From Nocardia jinanensis (GTDB lineage Bacteria > Actinomycetota > Actinomycetes > Mycobacteriales > Mycobacteriaceae): a stretch of DNA of 64,000 nt. Below are positions 35,894 to 44,101 of this stretch, in pieces. Every line of letters begins with the position of its first letter. The first letter of the stretch is position 1. The notes beneath the pieces are model-generated. The model saw only the letters and a list, made by a program, of their open reading frames with translations, had not been told where the DNA came from and did no database searches. The position numbers were made by a program, and so were the translations under genes. Where the stretch lies: assembly GCF_014645735.1 (NCBI RefSeq), contig NZ_BMMH01000012.1, positions 93,833 to 157,832 on the forward strand, given 5' to 3'.

Positions 35894-36258
35894 TCTTGAA
35901 CCTCCGCCGCCGCATCGATTGCACGCCTGTTCATCTCATCAGCCTCTTCGAACGCACCACCAGCCTGAAGAAAAGCCGCAGCCATCCGGAACGCGGCCTC
36001 TTTCAGGTCTGATAACGCTTGGATAGTCAGGAGGTGCTTGTCCTGGAAACCGCTTTGAAGCTGCGCCGCCGAGTCGAATCCACCGAATCCCTCCAGGCGA
36101 TAAATGCGTTGTATAGCGGATGCCTGCTGGTCCACGCACGTATCGACCAACCGCGTGTACACCGCCGCGCAGCGCTCCGCGGCCCCCCGCTCCATCCGGA
36201 ATGTCCCCGCCACAGCCTGCTGATACAGCGCGGTCGCGGTCCCCTGCCCCACATCCAT
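35890..36258 (-). CDS. WXG100-like small helical ESX-associated protein
   Basis: A 122-residue, almost fully helical protein: ALYQQAVAGTFRMERGAAERCAAVYTRLVDTCVDQQ forms the first helix. The turn is GFGGFDSAAQLQSGF (in the place of the WxG turn), and KHLLTIQALSDLKEAAFRMAAAFLQAGGAF forms the second helix. This is the shape of EsxA/B-like or PE-like partners in Nocardia ESX clusters, though W-x-G itself is replaced by G-F-G. It is the first gene of the four-gene operon. The assignment rests on shape and context. Confidence 0.65.
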   Translation of the reverse strand: MDVGQGTATALYQQAVAGTFRMERGAAERCAAVYTRLVDTCVDQQASAIQRIYRLEGFGGFDSAAQLQSGFQDKHLLTIQALSDLKEAAFRMAAAFLQAGGAFEEADEMNRRAIDAAAEVQE

Positions 36259-36603
36259 ACCGCTCGGCCCGCCCTTCCGTAAACTTCATTCACCATACTG
36301 GACGTACCCGAGCCCACCCCGGTTCCGCCGAGTCCTCCAGAACCGCCGCACCACAGGGCGACTCGCCCGCCCGACTTCCTCCGAACCGGCCGTACGATCG
36401 CCCGCACGCCACCTCGCTCGGTCTCGGCAACGCCGCATTTCCCGGCCACCACCGCCCACACCAGCAGCTACCACTCAGCCCACGAAATCGATTCCGCGAT
36501 TCACCGCGAACGCCGCGTGCCGTCGCCGCATAAGCGGCATAGTGAGGTACATCACGCTCTATCCGGCGTGCGTTCAGCGCCCGAGTCGACCGAGGAGTTC
36601 GTC
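36259..36603. other. divergent intergenic region, promoters presumed
   Basis: 345 bp between the ESX-type operon (-) and the aldehyde dehydrogenase gene (+). No supported gene. It must carry both promoters; a ribosome site GAGGAG (36592-36597) precedes the dehydrogenase ATG. No clear operator dyad was found. Confidence 0.35.
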
Positions 36604-38121
36604 ATGACCTACGCCAAGCCCGGTGCCGACGGCAGCATCGTCAGCTATGCCGCCCGATACGATAATTTCATCGGCGGCGAGTGGACCGCACCCGTCGAAG
36701 GTAAATACTTCGACAATCCGTCACCGGTCGACGGCAAAACATTTTGCGAGGTTGCGCGTTCCACCGCTCCCGATGTGGAACTGGCCCTCGATGCCGCGCA
36801 TGCCGCCGCCGACGGCTGGGGCTCCACCTCCACCACCGATCGCGCCAATATCCTCAGCAAGATCGCGGATCGGATCGAGGAGAATCTGGAAGCCCTCGCC
36901 GTCGCCGAGACCTGGGAGAACGGGAAACCCGTCCGCGAGACGAAGGCGGCGGATCTGCCGCTGGCGGTGGACCATTTCCGCTATTTCGCCGGTGCCATCC
37001 GCGCCCAGGAGGGCGGGATCAGCGAAATCGACGCCGATACGATCGCCTATCACTTCCACGAACCGCTCGGTGTCGTGGGGCAGATCATTCCGTGGAATTT
37101 CCCCATTCTCATGGCCACCTGGAAATTGGCTCCCGCGCTGGCGGCCGGCAACACAGTGGTGCTGAAACCGGCCGAGCAGACTCCCGCGTCGATCCTGAAG
37201 GTGGTCGAACTGATCGCGGATCTGCTGCCGCCGGGGGTGCTCAATGTGGTGAACGGGTTCGGCGTGGAGGCCGGTAAACCGCTGGCTTCGAGTCCGCGGG
37301 TGGCGAAGGTGGCATTCACCGGGGAGACCACCACAGGCCGGTTGATCATGCAGTACGCGAGCGAGAACATCATCCCGGTCACCTTGGAGCTCGGCGGAAA
37401 GAGCCCCAACATCTTCTTGCCGGACATCATGGCCGCCGACGACGATTTCCTGGACAAGGCCGTCGAGGGTTTCGTGATGTTCGCACTGAATCAGGGCGAG
37501 GTCTGCACCTGTCCGTCGCGGGCGCTCATCCATTCGTCGATCTACGACGAGTTCATGGCTCGCTGTGTGGAGCGCACGAAGGCGATTGTCAGCGGTGATC
37601 CACTCGACGACGCCACCATGATCGGCGCGCAGGCCAGCAACGACCAGTACGAGAAGATCATGTCGTATATCGATATCGGCAGGAAGGAAGGCGCCGAGGT
37701 ATTGACCGGCGGTGGTTCGCGGTCGGTCGAGGGCTACCCGGACGGCTTCTACGTGGAGCCGACCATTTTCAAGGGCAGCAACGATATGCGCATCTTCCAG
37801 GAGGAGATCTTCGGCCCGGTGGTCTCGGTCGCGACCTTCGATTCCACCGAGGAGGCCCTGAAGATCGCCAACGACACCCTCTACGGTCTCGGTGCGGGTG
37901 TGTGGACCCGCGACGGCAACACCGCCTATCGACTCGGTCGCGGTATCAAGGCCGGCCGGGTGTGGACGAACTGCTATCACGCCTACCCGGCGCATGCGGC
38001 GTTCGGCGGCTACAAGAAGTCGGGTATCGGCCGGGAGAACCACGCCAAGATGCTCGATCACTACCAGCAGACCAAGAACCTGCTGGTCAGCTACTCACCA
38101 CAGAAGCTCGGGTTCTTCTGA
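36604..38121 (+). CDS. NAD-dependent aldehyde (acetaldehyde) dehydrogenase
   Basis: A 505-residue enzyme of the ALDH superfamily, most like ExaC/AldA acetaldehyde dehydrogenases. It has YDNFIGGEWTAP at the start, QIIPWNFPILMATWKLAPAL, the NAD loop FTGETTTGRLIM, catalytic Glu in VTLELGGKSPNIF and catalytic Cys in NQGEVCTCPSRALIH. The end NCYHAYPAHAAFGGYKKSGIGRENH is typical. It oxidises aldehydes to acids in alcohol or aldehyde catabolism. The DUF779 gene overlaps its stop (TGATG), the usual pairing in actinobacteria. Confidence 0.95.
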   Translation: MTYAKPGADGSIVSYAARYDNFIGGEWTAPVEGKYFDNPSPVDGKTFCEVARSTAPDVELALDAAHAAADGWGSTSTTDRANILSKIADRIEENLEALAVAETWENGKPVRETKAADLPLAVDHFRYFAGAIRAQEGGISEIDADTIAYHFHEPLGVVGQIIPWNFPILMATWKLAPALAAGNTVVLKPAEQTPASILKVVELIADLLPPGVLNVVNGFGVEAGKPLASSPRVAKVAFTGETTTGRLIMQYASENIIPVTLELGGKSPNIFLPDIMAADDDFLDKAVEGFVMFALNQGEVCTCPSRALIHSSIYDEFMARCVERTKAIVSGDPLDDATMIGAQASNDQYEKIMSYIDIGRKEGAEVLTGGGSRSVEGYPDGFYVEPTIFKGSNDMRIFQEEIFGPVVSVATFDSTEEALKIANDTLYGLGAGVWTRDGNTAYRLGRGIKAGRVWTNCYHAYPAHAAFGGYKKSGIGRENHAKMLDHYQQTKNLLVSYSPQKLGFF

Positions 38122-38522
38122 TGCCGGACCCGAACCGGGTGGAACTCACCGGTACCGCCGCCGAGCTGCTGCACGAGCTGATCGAGCGGCACGGTCCGGT
38201 GATGTTCCACCAGTCCGGCGGCTGCTGTGACGGCAGCGCACCGATGTGCTACCCGCGCGGGGAGTTCCGGGTGGGCGCACAGGATGTGCTGCTCGGCCGG
38301 GTGGATGTGGATACCCCGTTCTGGATGAGCGCGGACCAGTACGAGTACTGGAAGCACACCCATCTGACCGTGGACGTGGTTCCCGGACGTGGGAGCGGAT
38401 TCTCACTGGAGGCACCGGAGGGTGTCCGGTTCCTGATCCGGTCGCGGTTGCTCACCGACGCGGAGTTCCTCCGCCTCGAAGCGGCCCCACCACCGCCGAC
38501 GGGCGCGGAGATCACCGACTGA
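38121..38522 (+). CDS. DUF779 family protein, aldehyde dehydrogenase partner
   Basis: A 133-residue protein with the DUF779 pattern: ELIERHGPVMFHQSGGCCDGSAPMC, then VLLGRVDVDTPFWMSADQYEYWKHTHLTVDVVPGRG, then FSLEAPEGVRFLIRSRLLT. The CC pair and nearby Cys/His could bind a metal. It is nearly always encoded behind an ExaC-type dehydrogenase, as here (one-base overlap), and is presumed to help its function. An 11-bp hairpin follows. Confidence 0.9.
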   Translation: MPDPNRVELTGTAAELLHELIERHGPVMFHQSGGCCDGSAPMCYPRGEFRVGAQDVLLGRVDVDTPFWMSADQYEYWKHTHLTVDVVPGRGSGFSLEAPEGVRFLIRSRLLTDAEFLRLEAAPPPPTGAEITD

Positions 38523-38525
38523 CGA

Positions 38526-38558
38526 GCCCGGCCGGTTCCGGATCGCGACCGGCCGGGC
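38526..38558 (+). terminator. hairpin after the DUF779 gene
   Basis: GCCCGGCCGGT (38526-38536) pairs with ACCGGCCGGGC (38548-38558) over an 11-base loop, 3 bp after the stop codon. No T-run is present. Confidence 0.6.
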
Positions 38559-38684
38559 CCGGCGGGTCGGGCTGTGTGTGCTGCACCGGTGCCGGAGTAT
38601 CGATCGAAGCCGGCCGGGGCCGATCATTTCGCGCGCCGGGATTCGTCGTCAGTGCATACCAGCCGTTCCCCGAGGAGGCTCATC

Positions 38685-39170
38685 ATGCAGAAGATCGTCA
38701 CCAATCTCTGGTACGACACCCAGGCCGAGGAGGCCGCGGAGTTCTACTGTTCCCTGTTCCCGGACGGCAAGATCACCGCGGTCCAGCGCTATACAGAGGC
38801 GGGTATGCGCGAGGCGGGAACAGTGATGCTGGTCGATTTCGAGCTCGCCGGCCAGCAGTTCACGGCGATCAACGGCGGTGGCGACTATCACTACACCCAC
38901 GCGATGTCGCTGCTGGTCAACTGCGACGACCAGGCCGAGGTGGATCGACTGTGGGAGGCGCTGCTCGCCGACGGCGGCGCGGAGGTCCAGTGCGGCTGGC
39001 TCAACGACAGATATGGTGTGCCGTGGCAGATCTGGCCGAGCCAGGCCAATGAACTGCTCTCCGGCGACGATCCGGTCGCCGTCGACCGTGCGCTCGCCGC
39101 CATGTATCAGATGAAGAAGATCGATCTGCGGGTGATGCGGGACGCCTACGCCGGAAAATCGGCCGGCTGA
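38685..39170 (+). CDS. PhnB-like VOC superfamily protein
   Basis: A 161-residue protein: KIVTNLWYDTQAEEAAEFYCSLFPDGKIT, then GTVMLVDFELAGQQFTAINGGGDYHYTHAMSLLVNC, then VQCGWLNDRYGVPWQIWPSQ. This is the PhnB/3-demethylubiquinone-9 methyltransferase-like branch of the VOC fold, in which the W..D.YG..WQI.P motif is diagnostic. The biochemical role is unknown. A strong GAGGAGG ribosome site precedes the ATG at 38685. It stands alone, 14 bp before the end of the convergent TetR gene's 3' region. Confidence 0.88.
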   Translation: MQKIVTNLWYDTQAEEAAEFYCSLFPDGKITAVQRYTEAGMREAGTVMLVDFELAGQQFTAINGGGDYHYTHAMSLLVNCDDQAEVDRLWEALLADGGAEVQCGWLNDRYGVPWQIWPSQANELLSGDDPVAVDRALAAMYQMKKIDLRVMRDAYAGKSAG

Positions 39171-39193
39171 CCCGATCGCCGGGCCGGTGCGGT

Positions 39194-39838
39194 TCAGGCG
39201 CGTTTCCAGCGCCAGGCGAACTCGCCCGGCCCCGGCGGCGGACCCGGCAGGTCTCCGTCCGCGGTCAAGCCGTCGATCAGGACGGCCAGGACCCGGCGCC
39301 GCAATTGCGCGGCACGCTCCTTGTCGGGCATGACGATGGCGGCGCACGATTCCAGGATCAGACCGATATCCTGCGGTGTTATCTCTTGCCGCAACCGCCC
39401 CGTCTCGTGTGCCCTGCGCACCAGCTCCATGTTGACCGCGTCGGCGTGCTCGACATCGGGCCGCATTTCCGGGTCGGGCGTGAAGGTGCCCGCCAGGTGA
39501 ACCGTCAGCGAGTGCACATCGGCGTCCACGACCCGCTCCAGGAACCCCACGAACGCCTGCCAGCCGTCCGGCTCGGCCAGGGCGGCATCGGCCTCCGCGT
39601 TGTAGCGGCGCAATCCTTCATGGCAGAGCGTGCGCAGTAGCGCTTCCTTGCTGGGGTAGCGCCGGTAGAGCGCGCTGATCCCGACCCCCGCCCGTTCCGC
39701 CACGGCGGCGATCGGAGCCTTCGGTTCGGCCAGGAACACCTCCCGCGCCGCCTCCAGGACGAGGCCGTCGTTACGCGCGGCCTGCGCCTTGCGACCGGAC
39801 AGCGGCTTGTGAGCAGGCGTTTCTGCTGATTTCGGCAT
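39194..39838 (-). CDS. TetR-family transcriptional regulator
   Basis: A 214-residue repressor. The N-terminal DNA-binding domain is NDGLVLEAAREVFLAE, then APIAAVAERAGVGISALYRRYPSKEALLRTLC; the rest is the helical ligand domain. It is divergent from the epoxide hydrolase gene, with a palindrome (AACGGAATGTTCCGTT) 20-35 bp from its start. It therefore probably represses both itself and the hydrolase until an epoxide or related compound binds. The ligand is unknown. Confidence 0.9.
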   Translation of the reverse strand: MPKSAETPAHKPLSGRKAQAARNDGLVLEAAREVFLAEPKAPIAAVAERAGVGISALYRRYPSKEALLRTLCHEGLRRYNAEADAALAEPDGWQAFVGFLERVVDADVHSLTVHLAGTFTPDPEMRPDVEHADAVNMELVRRAHETGRLRQEITPQDIGLILESCAAIVMPDKERAAQLRRRVLAVLIDGLTADGDLPGPPPGPGEFAWRWKRA

Positions 39839-39858
39839 GCGCCGAGCATATCACTTGA

Positions 39859-39874
39859 AACGGAATGTTCCGTT
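39859..39874. promoter_or_regulatory. TetR operator candidate upstream of epoxide hydrolase
   Basis: AACGGAA and TTCCGTT form a 7-bp perfect inverted repeat around TG. A second half-site CATTCCGTTCC lies downstream near 39898-39910, before the hydrolase ATG at 39927. The region is AT-rich relative to its surroundings and lies between divergent genes. Confidence 0.65.
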
Positions 39875-39926
39875 CTGTTATTGTCAATCAGAACAAAGCA
39901 TTCCGTTCCAAAGAGAAGGATACGAT

Positions 39927-41012
39927 ATGACGACCATCCGCCCCTTCCGCATCGAGGTCCCGCAGGCCGATATCGACGATCTGCACAACCGGCTCCAGCA
40001 CACCCGCTGGGCGGATCAGATCCCGGATTCCGGCGAGGAATACGGCGTCGGCGTCGACCGGGTGCGCGCGCTGGCCGACTACTGGTTGCAACTCGATTGG
40101 CGGAAGCTGGAGGGCCGGCTCAACACCCACCCTCAGTTCGTCACCGAGATCGACGGCCAGCGGATCCATTTCCTGCACATACGCGCCCAGCAGGGAGCCG
40201 GCTTCCCGCTCGTCCTGACACACGGCTGGCCCGGGACCTTCGTCGAATTCCTGGAGTTGATCGATCCGCTCACCGCCGCGGGCTTCGATCTCGTGATCCC
40301 CTCGGTACCCGGTTACGGCTTCTCCGGCCCTACGACCGAGAAGGGCTGGAACGACCAGCGGATCGCCCGAGCCTGGGCCGAACTGATGAGCCGGTTGGGC
40401 TATGAGCGCTACGGCGCGGTGGGCAACGACGGTGGCTCGTCGATCTCGGTGGAACTGGGCCGGACCGCACCCGATCGTGTGGTGGGTTTGCATGTGGCGC
40501 AGGTGTACTCGTTCCCATCGGGTGATCCTTCCGAGATGACGGACCTGGATGCCGACGAGCAGCGGTCGCTGGAGACTCTGAACTGGTTCGTCCAGAACAA
40601 GATGGGGTTCAATGTGCTGCAGTCGCAGCAGCCGCAGACCCTCGCGCACGCGCTGGCGGATTCGCCATCGGGCCTGCTCGGCTGGAACAGCCAGCTACTG
40701 GGCCCGGATCTGGACGACGAGTTCGTGATCACCAATATCGCCGTGCACTGGTTCACCGGCACCGCGGGCTCGGCGATCCGGCACTACTTCGAGAAGGACA
40801 AGGCGGCCGCCCCCGCCGAACCGTCGACCGTGCCACTGGCGCTCTGCGGGTCCACGGGCGATTTCCACGGAATCCGGCGATTCGCCGACCGCGACCACAA
40901 CATCGTGTCGTGGCGGACACACGAAGTGCACAGCCATTACCTGCACCATGCCGCGGCGGATCTCATGGCCACCGAGATCGCCGAGTTCTTCGGCGAGTTC
41001 CTGGGCGAATGA
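39927..41012 (+). CDS. epoxide hydrolase (alpha/beta hydrolase, EphD/JHEH type)
   Basis: A 361-residue protein. It begins with the EHN N-terminal segment (IRPFRIEVPQADIDDLHNRL, then TRWADQIPD) and has the oxyanion-hole motif HGWPGTFVEFLELIDPL, VPSVPGYGFSGP and the nucleophile elbow VGNDGGSSISVELG (Asp in place of Ser). The cap domain follows, and a His-rich C-terminal segment (THEVHSHYLHHAA) provides the catalytic His. Such enzymes open epoxides by attack of the Asp on the ring. The ATG at 39927 has GAGAAGGA upstream. It is controlled from the shared operator region with TetR. Confidence 0.92.
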   Translation: MTTIRPFRIEVPQADIDDLHNRLQHTRWADQIPDSGEEYGVGVDRVRALADYWLQLDWRKLEGRLNTHPQFVTEIDGQRIHFLHIRAQQGAGFPLVLTHGWPGTFVEFLELIDPLTAAGFDLVIPSVPGYGFSGPTTEKGWNDQRIARAWAELMSRLGYERYGAVGNDGGSSISVELGRTAPDRVVGLHVAQVYSFPSGDPSEMTDLDADEQRSLETLNWFVQNKMGFNVLQSQQPQTLAHALADSPSGLLGWNSQLLGPDLDDEFVITNIAVHWFTGTAGSAIRHYFEKDKAAAPAEPSTVPLALCGSTGDFHGIRRFADRDHNIVSWRTHEVHSHYLHHAAADLMATEIAEFFGEFLGE

Positions 41013-41095
41013 TCGTCCCGAGACCGGGTGGCGAACACGCGATGGCCGCCACCCGGCGGGGCGGACGATCCGGGATGTGCTCACTCGAGAACGGA

Positions 41096-41368
41096 TCAGG
41101 AGTGCTCGGTCAGATACTCCAGATAGAACCCGCGCAGCGCCTCGGCGAGTTCGCCCTCGCCGGAGTGTGCGTAGTCGTCGAGCATCGGCACCACCCATTT
41201 GATATCGGCCTCGCTCTCCCCCGTCCGCCCCGCCGTCGCCTCCGCGGCCGGAATACGGGTCAGCAGGTCCCAGAGAAAGCGGATATCGCCGTGGCGCACC
41301 GCGAGCTTGACCGCACGGTCGTGCAACTCCTTCGACGAGAGCTTCTCCAACTCCTCGTTCTGGGTCAT
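41096..41368 (-). CDS. conserved small helical protein of unknown function
   Basis: A 90-residue protein: LEKLSSKELHDRAVKLAVRHGDIRFLWDLLTRIPAAEA, a Gly/Glu linker, then ADIKWVVPMLDDYAHSGEGELAEALRGFYLEYLTEH. It is helical, acidic and has no membrane segment or known motif. The sequence is codon-biased and well formed, and resembles small hypothetical proteins common in Nocardia and Rhodococcus. The ATG at 41368 is chosen; the long frame upstream is antisense to the DUF488 gene. Confidence 0.75.
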   Translation of the reverse strand: MTQNEELEKLSSKELHDRAVKLAVRHGDIRFLWDLLTRIPAAEATAGRTGESEADIKWVVPMLDDYAHSGEGELAEALRGFYLEYLTEHS

Positions 41369-41479
41369 ATCGCCGACTCTAATCCCGATACGGCGTCCCG
41401 GACCGTTTTCGGCGAGGGTTGCCGGGACGGCGCCGCGTGGCGCACCCACTTCCGCCGGATACCGTGCTGCGATGGCCGG

Positions 41480-41863
41480 ATGACCGACGAAACCCTGACC
41501 CCGCCATCCGGCTTCCAGGTCAAACGTGTGTACGAGGCCCCCGGACCGGGCGACGGATACCGGGTACTCGTCGACCGCCTGTGGCCGCGCGGCTTGGCCA
41601 AGGCCGTGGCGCGGATCGACGAATGGGCCAAGGACATCACCCCCTCGACCGAACTGCGCCGCTGGTTCCACGAGGACCCCGACCACCGCCGCGCCGAGTT
41701 CACCGAGCGCTATCGCGACGAACTCGCCGACCCCGCTGCCCGCGAAATTCTGGACCGGCTGCGGCAGCGCGCCGGCACCGACCCGCCGGTCACTCTGGTC
41801 ACCGCGGTCAAGGCGCCGGGCCACAGTCACGTTCCGGTGCTCGTGCAGCAGCTGCGCGACTGA
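41480..41863 (+). CDS. DUF488 family protein
   Basis: A 127-residue protein with the DUF488/YeaO signature: VKRVYEAPGPGDGYRVLVDRLWPRGLAKA, DEWAKDITPSTELRRWFHEDP, FTERYRDEL and a terminal VTLVTAVKAPGHSHVPVL. The family is widespread and of uncertain function (proposed nucleic-acid-related or stress role); conserved Arg, Trp and His residues hint at a binding pocket. It is divergent from the 90-residue protein gene. Confidence 0.88.
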   Translation: MTDETLTPPSGFQVKRVYEAPGPGDGYRVLVDRLWPRGLAKAVARIDEWAKDITPSTELRRWFHEDPDHRRAEFTERYRDELADPAAREILDRLRQRAGTDPPVTLVTAVKAPGHSHVPVLVQQLRD

Positions 41864-42123
41864 CGCGGCGCGCGACACGGAGGCGAACCCGGAGCGAACA
41901 TTCGGTCCGGACGAGGGGACACGACGAATTGGACTCATACCCGATCCGAATCGGTCGAAGGTCGCTGATACCCATGTTGACCTGCGTGAAACCGATGAAA
42001 CCGAGCCGTGTTCACAGCGAATTCATCAAAGTCTCCCGCATTTCTCCGAGCGCTCAGGGGTGTTGAGGAGGTAGCTTCGGAGTGGCGGGTCGCACGTTGC
42101 GGCTCGCTCGGGAGGTCCTGACC
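41864..42123. other. upstream region of phoH2
   Basis: No gene supported. It is less GC-rich from about 41930 to 42060 and holds the presumed phoH2 promoter. TTGAGGAGG near 42063 looks like a ribosome site but is not followed by a good open frame. Confidence 0.3.
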
Positions 42124-42177
42124 GTGACTGAGAAACTCAGTACGAGGGGGCCGGCACCCGGTCCTCGTGGCCGCTGA
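42124..42177 (+). CDS. possible 17-residue leader peptide upstream of phoH2
   Basis: GTG at 42124 is preceded by GGAGG at good spacing and opens VTEKLSTRGPAPGPRGR before a TGA. The start context (ACCGTGACTGA) is nearly the same as that of phoH2 itself (ACCGTGACTGATAA), as if duplicated. It could be a translated leader or a small partner peptide, comparable in position to the short phoAT frame described before mycobacterial phoH2. There is no direct proof that it is translated. Confidence 0.35.
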   Translation: MTEKLSTRGPAPGPRGR

Positions 42178-42259
42178 CGCACTCCGCCAGCCGCCATCCG
42201 GACCTACCGGCCCAGCGAGACTGTCTGTGTGGGTGCCGCGCAGACCCTAGGAGCCTACC

Positions 42260-43609
42260 GTGACTGATAATCGCTCCGTATCCGCCCCATCGGCGAATTC
42301 TCGCTTCATTCAGAAAGGTTTGAAAACCTTCGTCATCGACACCTCGGTACTGCTGTCGGACCCCTGGGCAACAACCCGGTTCGGCGAACACCATGTGGTG
42401 TTACCGCTGGTAGTCATCAGTGAACTCGAAGGTAAGCGACACCACCACGAACTCGGCTGGTTCGCCCGCGAGGCTCTGCGTATGCTCGACGATCTGCGCG
42501 TGGCCCACGGACGACTCGACGAGCCGCTGCCGATAGGCACCGACGGCGGCACGTTGCAGGTGGAACTGAACCACACCGATCCCTCGGTGTTGCCGGTCGG
42601 TTTCCGCACCGAGAGCAACGATTCCCGCATCCTGGCCTGCGCGCTGAACTTCGCGGCCGAAGGGTGCCAGGTGGTGCTGGTGTCCAAGGACATCCCGATG
42701 CGGGTGAAGGCCAGCGCGGTAGGTCTACGAGCGGAGGGATACCACGCACAGGATGTGGTGACCTCCGGCTGGACGGGCATGGTCGAGATCGACACCGCCT
42801 CCGAAATCGTCGACCGGCTCTACAGCGAATCGGTCGTGGATCTCGACGAGGCCCGAGAACTGCCCTGCCACACCGGAATCCGGCTCCTGGGTAGTAGCTC
42901 CAGCGCCCTCGGCCGGGTGACCCCGGACAAACGGGTACAGCTGGTGCGGGAACGGGAGGCGTTCGGGCTGCACGGCCGGTCCGCGGAACAGCGGGTGGCG
43001 CTGGATCTGCTGCTCGACGAGAGCGTCGGGATCGTCTCACTGGGTGGCCGGGCCGGCACCGGTAAATCGGCGCTGGCGCTCACCGCGGGCCTGGAAGCGG
43101 TACTGGAGAGGCGCACTCAGCGCAAGGTCGTCGTCTTCCGGCCACTGTACGCGGTGGGCGGCCAGGAACTCGGTTATCTACCGGGCACCGAGAACGAGAA
43201 GATGGGCCCGTGGGCGCAGGCCGTCTTCGATACCCTGGACGGCCTGGCCAGTCGTGAGGTGATGGAGGAGGTTCTCAGCCGCGGCATGCTGGAAGTCCTT
43301 CCGCTGACCCATATTCGAGGCCGATCGCTACACGATTCGTTCGTGATCGTCGACGAGGCCCAGTCACTGGAACGCAATGTCCTGCTGACAGTGCTGAGCC
43401 GGCTCGGCGGCGGTTCCCGGGTGGTCCTGACCCACGATGTGGCCCAGCGCGACAATCTGCGGGTCGGCCGGCACGACGGTGTCGCCGCGGTGATCGAAAA
43501 ACTCAAGGGACACCCCTTGTTCGCGCATATCACCCTGACCCGCAGCGAGCGGTCGCCGATTGCCGCACTGGTCACCGAGATGCTGGAGGAATACGGACCC
43601 AACGCCTAG
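42260..43609 (+). CDS. phoH2: PhoH2: PIN-PhoH RNA helicase/ribonuclease
   Basis: A 449-residue two-domain protein. Residues ~20-160 are a PIN ribonuclease domain (TFVIDTSVLLSDPWA, VVISELEGKRHHHELG, RTESNDSRILACAL, VVLVSKDIPMRVKA: the acidic residues are present). Residues ~235-449 are a PhoH ATPase with Walker A VSLGGRAGTGKSALALTAGL and Walker B HDSFVIVDEAQSLERNVLLTVLSR. In mycobacteria PhoH2 unwinds and cuts RNA. The GTG at 42260 has TAGGAG upstream. It is the homologue of Rv1095. A 13-bp hairpin follows the stop. Confidence 0.95.
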   Translation: MTDNRSVSAPSANSRFIQKGLKTFVIDTSVLLSDPWATTRFGEHHVVLPLVVISELEGKRHHHELGWFAREALRMLDDLRVAHGRLDEPLPIGTDGGTLQVELNHTDPSVLPVGFRTESNDSRILACALNFAAEGCQVVLVSKDIPMRVKASAVGLRAEGYHAQDVVTSGWTGMVEIDTASEIVDRLYSESVVDLDEARELPCHTGIRLLGSSSSALGRVTPDKRVQLVREREAFGLHGRSAEQRVALDLLLDESVGIVSLGGRAGTGKSALALTAGLEAVLERRTQRKVVVFRPLYAVGGQELGYLPGTENEKMGPWAQAVFDTLDGLASREVMEEVLSRGMLEVLPLTHIRGRSLHDSFVIVDEAQSLERNVLLTVLSRLGGGSRVVLTHDVAQRDNLRVGRHDGVAAVIEKLKGHPLFAHITLTRSERSPIAALVTEMLEEYGPNA

Positions 43610-43627
43610 GGCCCGACGCACGACCCA

Positions 43628-43663
43628 GCCGTTCGGGAGCACTCCGCAGCGCTCCCGAACGGC
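43628..43663. terminator. bidirectional hairpin between phoH2 and the epoxide-hydrolase-like gene
   Basis: GCCGTTCGGGAGC (43628-43640) pairs perfectly with GCTCCCGAACGGC (43651-43663) over a 10-base loop, between two convergent genes. Confidence 0.7.
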
Positions 43664-43687
43664 GCGGGCGGCACATGATTCGACGGG

Positions 43688-44101
43688 TCAGCGACCGAAG
43701 AGCGCCTTCACCACACCGACCGCGGTGCCGCGCAGGAAGTTCTCCCAGCTGAAATGGTCGTGCCACAGCACGATCCGGCCGTCACGCAGTTCGAAGGTCC
43801 CCATCACCCAGAACGAGATATTCACCGGCCCGAACCGCAGTACATCGGTGCGATCGGTGAGCACCACCGGCCCCTCCGCGGCGATATGGTGCATCTCCGC
43901 GGAAAATCCGAACTGATCCCGGTCCAGACCCCGTAGCAATTTCCCGACCCGGCGCGCCCCGCGCACATCCGGCAGCGTGGTGTTCTTCCAGACGATATCG
44001 GGATGCACCAGCTCCAGCGCCTCGTCGAGCGCGCCGATCTCCATCGCGGTGAAGAACTCGCGGACGGTGGTGACCGCGTCCTGATTCAGATCGGTATCCA
44101 T
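43688..44101 (-). CDS. limonene-1,2-epoxide hydrolase/NTF2-like protein
   Basis: A 137-residue protein of the NTF2-like fold: VTTVREFFTAMEIGALDEALELVHPDIVWKNTTLPDVRGARR, then FSAEMHHIAAEGPVVLTDRTDVLRFGP, then FWVMGTFELRDGRIVLWHDHFSWENF. The DR-x-D and the WHDHFD-like segment match limonene-epoxide-hydrolase (EphG-like) proteins, which open epoxides with an Asp-Arg-Asp triad; D and R of VLTDRTD are visible. It could instead be a plain SnoaL-like binding protein. The start is ATG 44101 (a GTG lies one codon upstream). Confidence 0.8.
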   Translation of the reverse strand: MDTDLNQDAVTTVREFFTAMEIGALDEALELVHPDIVWKNTTLPDVRGARRVGKLLRGLDRDQFGFSAEMHHIAAEGPVVLTDRTDVLRFGPVNISFWVMGTFELRDGRIVLWHDHFSWENFLRGTAVGVVKALFGR

